NCBI RefSeq assembly: GCF_000473265.1
Contig: NZ_KI421511.1
Span: 6,899,909 to 6,963,908 of the forward strand
DNA: 64,000 nt
Direction of reading: 5' to 3'
Origin: Amycolatopsis thermoflava N1165
GTDB taxonomy: Bacteria > Actinomycetota > Actinomycetes > Mycobacteriales > Pseudonocardiaceae
In this document: piece by piece, positions 28,510-38,770 of the stretch
How the letters are laid out: each line of letters starts with the position of its first letter
How positions within the stretch are numbered: position 1 is the first letter of the stretch
Translations under genes and position numbers: made by a program
The notes under the pieces: generated by a model
Seen by the model: only the letters and a program-made list of their open reading frames with translations
Databases searched by the model: none
What the model was told of the DNA's origin: nothing

Positions 28510-29982
28510 TCAGCGGTTGCTGCTCGATCGCACGAACTCCGCCAGGTCCTTCGACTGCTGCACCCGCGATGGCTCGTGCACGTACATCATGTGCCCGGCC
28601 GGGTAGTAGGCCGATTCGATGTTGCCGCGCAGGTTCTCCGGGATTTGCAGGTGCGCCAGCACGTGCTCGGCGGCGTAGTAGGGCGTCGCGCCGTCGTAGT
28701 AGCCCAGCGCCACGTGCACCTTCAGGTGCGGGTTGGCGCGCATCGCCGCGCTCAGCGCCTCCACCGCGGACACCGCGCGGCCTTCGAACTCCGAGTACGA
28801 CCAGTTCCGCACCACGTCCATCGACAGGACCTCGTACGGCAGATCGTTCTCGTAGCCAAGCTCGGACCGGACGTAGTGGTTGAAACCGGCCGAATACGCC
28901 CCGATGATCCGGGACACCGAGGCGTCGTCGCTCATCAGTTCGCGTCCGCCGTCCGGCTCCCACGTCGTGAAGCGGCCGTCCATCCGGCCCGTGGTCAGCC
29001 CGCGCTCCCGCAGCAGCTCGGTGAAGAACCGCACGTGCTCGATCCGCAGGTTCACCCGGTCCACATAGGACTCGTCCAGTCCGGTCAGCGACGCCAGCTT
29101 CCGCACCGCCGCCGCCTTCTCCTCCGGCGTCAGCCGCGCACCCCGCTGCAGCGCCCACGGCAGCTCGCGCGCGGCGAACTCCTCCGCCTCGGCCAGCACG
29201 TCCGCCAGCTTCCGCTTGCCGTGCTTGCCGTGGTAGTGCGCGATCGCCGCGTACGTGGGCACGAACAGCGGGTACGGCTGGTCGTTGCCCTCGGTGAACC
29301 GGATCGTGCCGAAGTCCAGCACGCTCGAGATGAGCATCAGGCCGTTGAGGTAGAACCCGTGCCGCTCCTGCAGGTGCCCGGCCAGCGCCGCCGCCCGCAG
29401 CGTGCCGTACGACTCGCCGGCCAGGTACTTCGGCGACAGCCACCGGCCGTTGCGGGACGTCCACAGCCGGATGATCTCCGCCACCGACTCCACGTCCGCG
29501 GTGAACCCGTGGTAGTCCTTGGCGCTTTCGCCCTTCTTCGGCCGCGAGTAACCGGTGGACACCGGGTCGATGAACACCAGGTCGCTGTGCGCCAGCAGGG
29601 TTTCCGGGTTGTCCACCACGCGGTACGGCGGCGGCTCGGGCGAGTCGACGTCGCCGGACACCACCCGCCGCGGCCCCAGCACGCCCATGTGCAGCCACAC
29701 GCTCGCCGAACCGGGGCCGCCGTTGAACGCGAACGTCACCGGCCGCGAACCCGGCTCCGCGCCGTCGAGTGTGTAGGAGGTGAGAAACACCTCGGCCTTG
29801 GCGGTGTGGCCGTCGAACTTGCCGTCGGTGTGCACTTCCTTGCGCAGCACGATCCGCCCGGTCTGGGCGGTGTACGCGAGTTTGCGCCGCTTGACGGTGA
29901 GCGTGTGCTGGGTGGTGACGAGGTCGTCGCTCGGCTCGGGCGCGGCCTCGGTCTTCGTCTCCTCTTCGGGGGTTTCCGGCAT
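28510..29982 (-). CDS. Serine carboxypeptidase-like protein (S10 family)
   Basis: A 490-residue protein without a signal peptide, so probably cytoplasmic. The S10 landmarks are present: FAFNGGPGSASVWLHMG (oxyanion region), DPVSTGYSRP, the nucleophile Ser in LAGESYGT, the Asp region ALGYYDGATPY and the His in AYYPAGHMMYVHEP. The fold is an alpha/beta hydrolase; homologues remove C-terminal residues. The natural substrate is unknown. Its ATG overlaps the most upstream possible ATG of the divergent UDG gene (both lie inside CATG). Confidence 0.9.
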   Translation of the reverse strand: MPETPEEETKTEAAPEPSDDLVTTQHTLTVKRRKLAYTAQTGRIVLRKEVHTDGKFDGHTAKAEVFLTSYTLDGAEPGSRPVTFAFNGGPGSASVWLHMGVLGPRRVVSGDVDSPEPPPYRVVDNPETLLAHSDLVFIDPVSTGYSRPKKGESAKDYHGFTADVESVAEIIRLWTSRNGRWLSPKYLAGESYGTLRAAALAGHLQERHGFYLNGLMLISSVLDFGTIRFTEGNDQPYPLFVPTYAAIAHYHGKHGKRKLADVLAEAEEFAARELPWALQRGARLTPEEKAAAVRKLASLTGLDESYVDRVNLRIEHVRFFTELLRERGLTTGRMDGRFTTWEPDGGRELMSDDASVSRIIGAYSAGFNHYVRSELGYENDLPYEVLSMDVVRNWSYSEFEGRAVSAVEALSAAMRANPHLKVHVALGYYDGATPYYAAEHVLAHLQIPENLRGNIESAYYPAGHMMYVHEPSRVQQSKDLAEFVRSSSNR

Positions 29983-30013
29983 GGTCGCCAACCTAGCGGA
30001 GCACACTGACAAC

Positions 30014-30721
30014 GTGCCCCGACCGAAACCCCGCACACTGACCGAACTGGACACGGCGGTGAGCGAGTGCCGCCGTTGCCCGCGTCTCGTCGCGTGGCGC
30101 GAGGAGGTCGCCGCGACCAAGCGGGCCGCCTTCGCGGACTGGACGTACTGGGGCCGCCCGGTGCCCGGGTTCGGGCCCGCGGACGCGTCGCTGGCCATCG
30201 TCGGGCTAGCCCCGGCCGCGCACGGCGCGAACCGCACCGGCCGGATGTTCACCGGCGACCGCTCGGGCGACTTCCTCTACCAGGCGCTTTACGACATCGG
30301 GCTGGCGTCGCAGCCGACGTCCACCCACATCGGCGACGGCCTGGAGTTGCGGGGTGTGCGCATCACCGCGCCGGTCAAGTGCGCGCCGCCGGCCAACAAG
30401 CCGCTGCCGTCGGAGCGGGACAACTGCCGCCCGTGGCTGGTGCGGGAGTTCGAGCTGTTACTTCCGACACTCCGCGCGGTGGTCGTGCTCGGCGCGTTCG
30501 GGTGGCAGGCGCTGCTGCCGGTGCTGGCGCAGACCTGGACGGTGCCGAAACCGGCGCCGAAGTTCGGCCACGGCGCTCACTTCGTCCTGTCCGGGAGCCC
30601 CGATCTTCACCTTTTTGGGTCATTTCACGTCTCGCAGCAGAACACTTTCACCGGACGTCTCACCCCGGCCATGCTGCGCGACGTGCTGGGCCGTGCGGCC
30701 ACTGTGGCCGGACTCCTCTGA
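30014..30721 (+). CDS. Family 5 uracil-DNA glycosylase (UdgB-type)
   Basis: A 235-residue Fe-S uracil-DNA glycosylase. The cysteines for a 4Fe-4S cluster are in CRRCPRL and in KCAPPANKP/RDNCRPW. Motif A is GLAPAAHGANRTGRMFTGD, the UDG5 form without the usual catalytic Asp, and motif B is SGSPDLHLFGSFHVSQQN, close to the SxHPS-type loop with an unusual HVSQQN end. It repairs uracil and other deaminated bases. The GTG was preferred; an in-frame ATG 33 bases upstream overlaps the divergent S10 start. Confidence 0.92.
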   Translation: MPRPKPRTLTELDTAVSECRRCPRLVAWREEVAATKRAAFADWTYWGRPVPGFGPADASLAIVGLAPAAHGANRTGRMFTGDRSGDFLYQALYDIGLASQPTSTHIGDGLELRGVRITAPVKCAPPANKPLPSERDNCRPWLVREFELLLPTLRAVVVLGAFGWQALLPVLAQTWTVPKPAPKFGHGAHFVLSGSPDLHLFGSFHVSQQNTFTGRLTPAMLRDVLGRAATVAGLL

Positions 30722-30805
30722 ATCGTTTCGCGCTGGTCCGCGACCCTGGTCACAGGTGAGGAGGGTCTACGAGCGCCCAGCCGGTGGGAGTGGGAAGATG
30801 TGTCT

Positions 30806-32131
30806 ATGGCCGCAGCGAAGTCGGAACCGACTCGGATCCTCATTCTGGGTGGCGGTTACGTCGGGCTCTACACCGCGTTGGGACTCCAGAAGAAGCTCCG
30901 CGCCAACGAAGCCTCCGTGACGATCGTCGACCCTCAGCCGCACATGACCTATCAGCCGTTCCTGCCGGAAGCGGCGGCTGGGGCCATCGAACCGCGCCAC
31001 GTCGTGGTGCCGCTGCGGCGCGTGCTCAAGCGTTGCCACGTGCTCACCGCGCGGGTCAACAAGATCGAGCACGAGCGCAAGACCGTCACGGTGGAGGCCG
31101 CCGACGGGCACATCGAGCAGCTGAACTACGACGTGCTCGTGGTCGCGCTCGGCGCCGTGCCGCGGCTGCTGCCGATCCCCGGCCTCGCCGAAGAGGGCAT
31201 CGGCATCAAGACCATCGGTGAGGCCATCTACCTGCGCAACCACGTGCTGACCAAGCTCGACGAGGCGGCCAGCACGCTGGACCCCGAGCTGCGCAAGCGC
31301 CTGCTCACCTTCACCGTCGTCGGCGGCGGGTTCGCGGGCATCGAGGCGCTGGCCGAGCTCGAGGACATGACCCGGTTCGCGACGCGGTACTACGAGAACA
31401 TCCAGCCCGAGGACATCCGCTGGGTGCTCGTCGAGGCCGCGGGCCGGATCTTGCCCGAGGTGCGCGAGACGCTCGGCGTGTGGACGGTCGAGCAGCTGGA
31501 GAAGCGCGGCATCGAGGTCTACCTGTCGACCGCGGCGAAGTCGTTCGAGAACGGCCGGGTGGTCCTCTCGGACGGCACCGAGTTCGACAGCGACACGATC
31601 ATCTGGACCGCCGGTGTGAAGGCCAACCCGGTGCTGGCCAACTCGGACCTGCCGATCGACAAGCGCGGCCGCGTCGAGGCGACCGCCGCGCTGCAGGTCG
31701 TCGGCCACCCGGACGTCTGGACCGCGGGCGACAACGCCGCGGTGCCGGACCTGTCGCGCACCGAGAGCGACCCGACGGCCACCTGCCCGCCGAACGCGCA
31801 GCACGCGGTCCGGCAGGCGCGGCACCTGGCGAAGAACATCATCAAGACGTTGCGCGGCGGCCAGCCGGTGGACTACTACCACAAGAACCTCGGCGCGGTG
31901 GCCGGCCTCGGCCTGCACAAGGGCGTCGCGGACGCGCTGAACCTGAAGATCAAGGGCTTCCCGGCCTGGCTCTTCCACCGCGGCTACCACCTCAAGGCGA
32001 TGCCCACGTTCAACCGCAAGGTGCACATCCTGCTGGACTGGATGCTGGGCGGCCTGTTCCGGCGCGAGGTCGTCTCGCTGGGGCAGATCAACAACCCGAA
32101 GGAAGAGTTCACGCGGGCTTCGAAGTCCTGA
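30806..32131 (+). CDS. ndh: Type II NADH dehydrogenase (NDH-2)
   Basis: A 441-residue peripheral membrane flavoprotein that passes electrons from NADH to menaquinone without proton pumping. It has the FAD-binding Rossmann motif ILGGGYVGLYTALGLQ at the N-terminus, the NADH-binding motif FTVVGGGFAGIEALAEL around residue 170, the second FAD contact VWTAGDNAAVPDL, and the C-terminal membrane-binding amphipathic helices (GFPAWLFHRGYHLKAMP). Length is normal for actinobacterial Ndh. ATG preferred over a GTG two codons upstream because GGGAAG is well spaced for it. Confidence 0.95.
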   Translation: MAAAKSEPTRILILGGGYVGLYTALGLQKKLRANEASVTIVDPQPHMTYQPFLPEAAAGAIEPRHVVVPLRRVLKRCHVLTARVNKIEHERKTVTVEAADGHIEQLNYDVLVVALGAVPRLLPIPGLAEEGIGIKTIGEAIYLRNHVLTKLDEAASTLDPELRKRLLTFTVVGGGFAGIEALAELEDMTRFATRYYENIQPEDIRWVLVEAAGRILPEVRETLGVWTVEQLEKRGIEVYLSTAAKSFENGRVVLSDGTEFDSDTIIWTAGVKANPVLANSDLPIDKRGRVEATAALQVVGHPDVWTAGDNAAVPDLSRTESDPTATCPPNAQHAVRQARHLAKNIIKTLRGGQPVDYYHKNLGAVAGLGLHKGVADALNLKIKGFPAWLFHRGYHLKAMPTFNRKVHILLDWMLGGLFRREVVSLGQINNPKEEFTRASKS

Positions 32132-32173
32132 CCTGCGGTGGGGCTACGGGTGCCGTTCGCCTAGGCTGACGGT

Positions 32174-32247
32174 GCCCCCGTAGCCCAACCGGCAGAGGCA
32201 GTCGACTTAAAATCGATTCAGTGCGGGTTCGAACCCCGTCGGGGGCA
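32174..32247 (+). tRNA. tRNA with UAA anticodon (nominally Leu), class I fold, no encoded CCA
   Basis: A complete 74-nt cloverleaf: acceptor stem GCCCCCG/CGGGGGC, D arm with GG and flanking A residues, anticodon stem GTCGA/TCGAT, loop CTTAAAA (anticodon TAA at 32208-32210), a 5-nt variable loop TCAGT, T arm GCGGG-TTCGAAC-CCCGT and discriminator A. The anticodon would read UUA (Leu). However, canonical bacterial tRNA-Leu is class II with a long variable arm, and this one has a short class I variable loop, so its charging identity is open. CA rather than CCA follows. Confidence 0.88.
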
Positions 32248-32315
32248 CTGACCTGTCGATGTGGCCGAGCGCGGGGTGCGTCTCCGGCAACCGCTGACTC
32301 TTGCCGGAGGTAACC

Positions 32316-33056
32316 GTGCTCCGCCGGATCGGGCCGCTCGTGCTGGCGGCTCTCCTGTTCGTCCCCGGGGTCGCGTCCGCCGAGGAGGAGTTGCGTCCCG
32401 ACCTCGGCATGGCGCCGCTCACCGACGTGAAGGTCACGACGAGCCCGGCCGGCCAGCAGCAGCTCCGGTTCTCGGCGACGATCGTGAACGTGGGCCGGGG
32501 TCCGTTCGAGGTCGAGGCGTCCCGCGTGTCGGTGGACGCGCCGTTCCGGGTCGTGCAGCGGGTCTCGCGGGCGGACGGCTCGCGGGCGGACGTGGGCGTG
32601 CCGGCCGGGCTCGTGTACGGCGGCGACGGGCACGACCACTGGCACATCCGCGACCTCGAGACCTACCAGCTCGTGCGGCTGGACGGCGGCGTGGTGAGCG
32701 TGGCCGCGAAGGCCGGGTTCTGCTTCTACGACACGAGCTCCTACCGGCGCTCCCTGCCCGGCGCACCGCGGTCCAAAGTGTACTCGGAAAGCGGTTGCGG
32801 GGACCGCGGTTCGCTCACGGTGACGATGGGGCTGTCGGTCGGGTGGGCGGACCGGTACGCGTCGACGCTGCCGGACCAGTTCGTGGACATCACCGGCATC
32901 CCCGACGGCCGCTACCGGCTCATCGCCACGGCAGACGCGCAGGGGCAGTTCACCGAGGCGGACCGCACCAACAACGCGACGTGGGTGGACCTCTCGCTGA
33001 CCAGCCGGAAGGGCCGCACGACGGTGCGGGTCCTCGCACACGGCCCGGCGGCCTGA
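32316..33056 (+). CDS. Secreted lysyl-oxidase-like protein (PF01186)
   Basis: A 246-residue exported protein with a signal peptide cut near VASA-EEE. The lysyl oxidase domain follows: the copper-binding segment GDGHDHWHIRDLETYQL with three His, the GFCFYDTSSY block, and LPDQFVDITGIPDGRYRLIATAD, the usual C-terminal strand pair. Bacterial members are copper amine oxidase-like proteins thought to act on secreted proteins or polyamines; the tyrosine for the quinone cofactor cannot be assigned by eye. GGAGG precedes the GTG by five bases. It lies 68 bp after the tRNA. Confidence 0.87.
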   Translation: MLRRIGPLVLAALLFVPGVASAEEELRPDLGMAPLTDVKVTTSPAGQQQLRFSATIVNVGRGPFEVEASRVSVDAPFRVVQRVSRADGSRADVGVPAGLVYGGDGHDHWHIRDLETYQLVRLDGGVVSVAAKAGFCFYDTSSYRRSLPGAPRSKVYSESGCGDRGSLTVTMGLSVGWADRYASTLPDQFVDITGIPDGRYRLIATADAQGQFTEADRTNNATWVDLSLTSRKGRTTVRVLAHGPAA

Positions 33057-33068
33057 GCGGCTCCGGTC

Positions 33069-33326
33069 TCAGGCGCCGAACCGCCTGCGGACCTCGACCG
33101 CCTCGTCGCCTGTCAACCAGGTGATCGCGAATTCCCGTCCGTAGCAGTCGAAGCTGCCGGAGGACAGTTCGGCCACGGCGTCCTCGGTGAACATCCAGCC
33201 GCCGTCAGTTCGCGATGTGGGTCCGCAGTCGCACGCGATCAGTATGCGGTGGGGAAGGACGTTTTCCGGCCTGGTTTCGGACGCTGCTGCTGCCCGCGAT
33301 GTCCCGGCTGGTGAACCGCGCGCCAC
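33069..33326 (-). CDS. Small hypothetical protein
   Basis: The 85-codon frame codes for MFTEDAVAELSSGSFDCYGR and ITWLTGDEAVEVRRRFGA near its end, which reads like a genuine small soluble protein; a DCG-DC pair could bind metal. The first 25 residues are low-complexity, and the true start may be further in. No family is recognised. Its stop lies 12 bp from the convergent lysyl-oxidase gene, and its 5' end lies just downstream of the acyl-CoA synthetase gene on the same strand. Confidence 0.45.
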   Translation of the reverse strand: MARGSPAGTSRAAAASETRPENVLPHRILIACDCGPTSRTDGGWMFTEDAVAELSSGSFDCYGREFAITWLTGDEAVEVRRRFGA

Positions 33327-33344
33327 CCGTTGTCGCGCTGTCTG

Positions 33345-35210
33345 CTAGCCGCCTGTGGAAAGCACCTCCCGCAGCTTTTCCAGCACCGCGGGGTCCTCGA
33401 TCGTCGACGGGACTGCCTCGGCGCGGCCTTCGGCTATTGCGCGCATCGATTTGCGCAGGATCTTGCCCGATCGCGTCTTCGGCAGCGCGTCGACGACGGT
33501 GACCGAGCGGAACGCCGCCACCGCGCCGATGTCCCGGCGCACCGCGGCGATCAGCTCCTCCGCCAGGCCCTCCGCGGACGCACCGGCCTTCAAGACGACG
33601 AAACCCCGCGGCAGCTGGCCCTTCAACGAGTCCGCCACCCCGACCACGGCGCACTCCGCCACCGCGGGATGCGCCGCCAGCACGGCCTCCATCGCGCCCG
33701 TCGACAACCGGTGGCCCGCCACGTTGATCACGTCGTCGGTCCGGCCCATCACGAACAGGTACCCGTCCTGGTCGACAAATCCACCGTCGCCGGTCAGGTA
33801 GTACCCGGGGTACCGCGACAGGTACGACGTCACGTACCGCGAATCGTCGTTCCACAAGCCCAGCAGCGTGCCCGGCGGCAGCGGCAGCCGGACGCATACC
33901 GCGCCCTCCGCGCCGCGCGGCACCTCCTCGCCGGACTCCGCCAGGATCCGCACGTCGTAACCGGGCATCGGCACGCTCGGCGAGCCCGGCTTCAGCGGCA
34001 GCGGCTCCAGCCCGCGCGGGTTGGCCGCGATCGCCCAGCCCGTCTCGGTCTGCCACCAGTGGTCCACCACTGGCACCCCGAGCCGCGCCGTCGCCCACTG
34101 GTACGTCTCGGGGTCCAGCCGCTCGCCGGCCAGGAACAGCGTCCGCAGCGTCGGCATGTCCCGCAGGAGCTCACCCGACGGGTCCACCTTCTTGATCGCC
34201 CGCATCGCCGTCGGCGCGGTGAACAGCGCCTTCACCCCGTACGTCGAGATCACGCGCCAGAACGCGCCGGCGTCCGGCGTGCCGACCGGTTTCCCTTCGT
34301 ACAGCACAGTCGTCGCCCCGACCAGCAGCGGTCCGTACACGATGTAGGAATGCCCGACGACCCACCCGACGTCGGACGCGGTCCACCACACCTCGCCCGG
34401 CCCGATGTCGTAGATGTTCGCCATCGACCAGGCCAGCGCGACCGCGTGCCCGCCGTTGTCCCGCACCACGCCCTTCGGCTTGCCCGTCGTGCCGGACGTG
34501 TACAGCACGTACAACGGGTCGGTCGCGGCAACCTCCACACAGGACACCGGCGAAGCGTCCGCCACCAGGTCAGCCCAGTCGTGTTCACCCGGTCGTAGCG
34601 CAGCCCGCACCTGATCCCGCTGGAACACCACCACCTGGGGCGACTCGCCAGACAACGCGATCGCCTCGTCCACGATCGGCTTGTACTCGATCACCCGCGC
34701 CGGCTCGATGCCGCACGAACCGCACACCACCACCTTCGGACGCGCGTCGGCGATCCGCACCGCCAGCTCCTTCGGCGCGAACCCGCCGAACACCACCGAA
34801 TGCACCGCGCCCAGCCGCGCGCACGCCAGCATCGCGATCACGGCCTGCGGGATCATCGGCAGGTAGAGCACCACCCGGTCGCCGCGCTCGACGCCCAGCC
34901 CGCGCAGCGCACCGGCGAACCGCGAGACCTCGTCCAGCAACTCCGCATAGGTGTAGCGGGCCGACGAACCGGTGACCGGTGAGTCGTAGATCAGCGCGAC
35001 GCGGTCACCGTGACCGGCGGCGACGTGCCGGTCCAGCGCGTTGTAGCAGGTGTTCAGCCTGCCGCCGGGGAACCACCGGTACCAGGGCGGGTACTCGGCG
35101 TCCAGCGCGCGGTCCGGCTGCCTCGTCCAGCTGATCGTCGACGCCGCGGACAGCCAGAAACCCTCCGGATCACGCAGACTTTCCTCGTAGACGCCGGCGT
35201 ACCCGCCCAT
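33345..35210 (-). CDS. Propionyl-CoA synthetase-like acyl-CoA ligase (PrpE/AcsA family)
   Basis: A 621-residue ANL-superfamily ligase of the acetyl/propionyl-CoA synthetase branch: the ACS N-terminal block (YPPWYRWFPGGRLNTCYNALD), AMP-binding loop YTSGTTGKPKGVV, the VDHWWQTETGW motif that fits a short acyl chain, and the C-terminal acylatable lysine in KTRSGKILR. It turns a short-chain acid, ATP and CoA into acyl-CoA. It follows DUF779 and the aldehyde dehydrogenase (12 bp from DUF779), so it would activate the acid made by that dehydrogenase: propionate, 3-hydroxypropionate or acetate. Confidence 0.9.
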   Translation of the reverse strand: MGGYAGVYEESLRDPEGFWLSAASTISWTRQPDRALDAEYPPWYRWFPGGRLNTCYNALDRHVAAGHGDRVALIYDSPVTGSSARYTYAELLDEVSRFAGALRGLGVERGDRVVLYLPMIPQAVIAMLACARLGAVHSVVFGGFAPKELAVRIADARPKVVVCGSCGIEPARVIEYKPIVDEAIALSGESPQVVVFQRDQVRAALRPGEHDWADLVADASPVSCVEVAATDPLYVLYTSGTTGKPKGVVRDNGGHAVALAWSMANIYDIGPGEVWWTASDVGWVVGHSYIVYGPLLVGATTVLYEGKPVGTPDAGAFWRVISTYGVKALFTAPTAMRAIKKVDPSGELLRDMPTLRTLFLAGERLDPETYQWATARLGVPVVDHWWQTETGWAIAANPRGLEPLPLKPGSPSVPMPGYDVRILAESGEEVPRGAEGAVCVRLPLPPGTLLGLWNDDSRYVTSYLSRYPGYYLTGDGGFVDQDGYLFVMGRTDDVINVAGHRLSTGAMEAVLAAHPAVAECAVVGVADSLKGQLPRGFVVLKAGASAEGLAEELIAAVRRDIGAVAAFRSVTVVDALPKTRSGKILRKSMRAIAEGRAEAVPSTIEDPAVLEKLREVLSTGG

Positions 35211-35221
35211 GCCCCGTCCTC

Positions 35222-35590
35222 TCAGTCCAAAGCAGACAACTCTTCGTCGGTCAGCAACCGCGACCGGATCAGGAACCGCACACCCTCCGGGGCCTCCAGC
35301 GAGAACCCGCTGCCCCGGCCGGGAACCACGTCGATCGTCAGGTGCGTGTGCCGCCAGTACTCGAACTGCGCGGCCGACATCCACACCGGGATCGGGTCCG
35401 GCACCCCGGCGACCGTGAGGTCGCCGAGGTGCACGTCGGATCCGCCGGTGCGGAACTCCCCGGCCGGGTAGCACATCGGCGCGCTGCCGTCACAACACCC
35501 ACCGGACTGGTGGAACATCAGCGGACCGTGCTGTCCGGTCAGCCGCCGCAGCAGGTCCGCGGCGGCGTCGGTGAGATCCACCCGGCTCAT
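35222..35590 (-). CDS. DUF779 protein, partner of aldehyde dehydrogenase
   Basis: A 122-residue protein containing DUF779: FHQSGGCCDGSAPMCYP with three cysteines near residue 32 is the family signature, and PVWMSAAQFEYWRHTHLTID is the second conserved block. The function is unproven; the gene is nearly always next to an ExaC/AldA-type acetaldehyde dehydrogenase, as here, where it begins 2 bp after that gene ends. A metal or redox role for the cysteines is a guess. Confidence 0.92.
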   Translation of the reverse strand: MSRVDLTDAAADLLRRLTGQHGPLMFHQSGGCCDGSAPMCYPAGEFRTGGSDVHLGDLTVAGVPDPIPVWMSAAQFEYWRHTHLTIDVVPGRGSGFSLEAPEGVRFLIRSRLLTDEELSALD

Positions 35591-35592
35591 GA

Positions 35593-37116
<1,524 letters not shown>

Positions 37117-37187
37117 GAGCCTGCCTCCTGGATCGGTCTTCGGTGCGAACGGCTTCGGCGCACCGGGCGCCAAGCTAGGGAAGGCGA

Positions 37188-37214
37188 CGTTGCAGCGTCG
37201 TTGCAACGGTTGCC
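37188..37214. promoter_or_regulatory. Repeated CGTTGCA element, site A (ALDH/regulator promoter)
   Basis: CGTTGCA-N4-CGTTGCA followed by the related GGTTGCC two bases on. The two main copies are perfect direct repeats at an 11-bp period, about one helical turn, suiting cooperative dimers on one DNA face. It lies 72 bp upstream of the aldehyde dehydrogenase start and 63 bp upstream of the regulator. The same arrangement occurs upstream of the dehydratase and aquaporin genes. Confidence 0.75.
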
Positions 37215-37276
37215 GAACGCGGCACGCGCCCGGCATGCTTTCGGTGCCCGTTCCGTCGACGACGCCGGAGTGCTCA

Positions 37277-38770
37277 ATGGACGCCGAAACCGTGACCGAC
37301 GCCCCGACGGCGCTGCACCTGGCGTCGGACCCGGCGGCGCAGTTCGAGGTGCTGCAACAGGTTCGCGATGCGACTCTGAGTGGTGCTCGCGCGCAGTTTT
37401 CACCCCGTCCGGTGATTTCCGAGTCCTGGCAACGCTCACTCGCCGCGCACATCAATCCGGACGACTTCCGTCCGCCGATCGTCTACGCGCCGGACGAAGT
37501 CGCCGACGTCCGCGATGCCCACCCGTTGCACGCCGTTCTGCCGACGCTGCGGGAACTGCTGGGCAGCATCGCCGACGAGTCGCGGCACGTCATGATCGTC
37601 ACCGACGCCGAGGGCACGATCCTGTGGCGGGAGGGGCCCGCCAACCTGTGCAGCCAGGCCGACCCGGTCGGGCTGTGCGAGGGGACCGGCTGGTCGGAGC
37701 GGGCGATCGGCACCAACGCGATGGGCACCGCGCTCGCCGTGGACGCCCCGGTGCAGATCTACTCGGCCGAGCACCTGGTGAAGACCTACCACGGCTGGAC
37801 CTGCGCGGCCGCCCCGATCCACGACCCGGACACCGGCGACCTGCTCGGCGCGATCGACGTCAGCGGGCTGCTCGACACGCTGCACCCGGCGACGGTTTCG
37901 CTGGTCAACGCCACCGCGCAACTCGCCGAGAGCCACCTGCGGCGGCGGATGGAGTGGCTGGACGGCCAGCTGCTGACGAAGAACATGCCGCACCTCGCGC
38001 GGCTGCGTGGCGAGCCGGGCGCGCTGCTCACCCCGACCGGGCGGGTGATCGCGGCCGACCGGCTCGGGCGGCTGCCGAAGCGGGTCGCGGTGGACGCCGA
38101 CCGCGTGCTGCTCGACGACGGCCGGGAGGCGCACGTCGAGCCGCTGCCGGAGGGGTACCTGCTGCGGCTCCGGACGACCACGGCCACCCGGCGCCCGACG
38201 CTCGAACTGTCCTTCCTCGGCGACAACCCGGCCGCGGTGATGAACGGCCGCGCCCTGCCGCTCACCCTGCGGCGCGCGGAGATCCTCGCCCTGCTCGCGC
38301 TGCACCCCGCCGGGCTGACCGCCGAGCAGCTGGCGTTGCAGCTCTACGGCGACGACGGCAACCCGACGACCGTGCGCGCGGAGATCCACCGGCTGCGCGG
38401 TCAGCTCGGCGGCGACGTCATGCGAGCCAAGCCCTACCAGCTGCGAGCCGAGGTCAAGGCCGATTTCCTGCGCGTGCGGCTGGCGTTGAACAGCGGTGAT
38501 GTCGCCGCGGCGGTGGCGGCCTGCCCGGCGCCGCTGCTGAGCCGGTCGGACGCGCCCGCCATCCGCGCCGAGCGGGAGCAGCTGGTCGCGGCCGTGCGCA
38601 CCGCCGTGCTCGGGCACCCCGATCCGGACGTGCTGTGGACGTTCGCGCAGAGCGAGACGGGCCGGGACGACGTCGAGGTGTTCGAGCACCTCACCCGCCG
38701 CCTGCCTGCCGACGACCCCAGGCGGGCCGTGGCGTCGGCCCGCCTGGAGTGGCTGCTCGGCGAGGACTAG
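37277..38770 (+). CDS. GAF-domain transcriptional activator (AcoR-like, without the sigma-54 AAA domain)
   Basis: A 497-residue protein. The N-terminal block [15 protein letters not shown] is the pattern seen in AcoR-type proteins. A GAF sensor covers about residues 85-215 ([55 protein letters not shown]). The C-terminal third has no AAA+ or Fis domain; instead it contains a winged-helix-like region ([32 protein letters not shown]) that would bind DNA. Such regulators commonly sit beside DUF779-type aldehyde dehydrogenases and sense the substrate. It is located between the three CGTTGCA sites. Confidence 0.85.
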   Translation: MDAETVTDAPTALHLASDPAAQFEVLQQVRDATLSGARAQFSPRPVISESWQRSLAAHINPDDFRPPIVYAPDEVADVRDAHPLHAVLPTLRELLGSIADESRHVMIVTDAEGTILWREGPANLCSQADPVGLCEGTGWSERAIGTNAMGTALAVDAPVQIYSAEHLVKTYHGWTCAAAPIHDPDTGDLLGAIDVSGLLDTLHPATVSLVNATAQLAESHLRRRMEWLDGQLLTKNMPHLARLRGEPGALLTPTGRVIAADRLGRLPKRVAVDADRVLLDDGREAHVEPLPEGYLLRLRTTTATRRPTLELSFLGDNPAAVMNGRALPLTLRRAEILALLALHPAGLTAEQLALQLYGDDGNPTTVRAEIHRLRGQLGGDVMRAKPYQLRAEVKADFLRVRLALNSGDVAAAVAACPAPLLSRSDAPAIRAEREQLVAAVRTAVLGHPDPDVLWTFAQSETGRDDVEVFEHLTRRLPADDPRRAVASARLEWLLGED

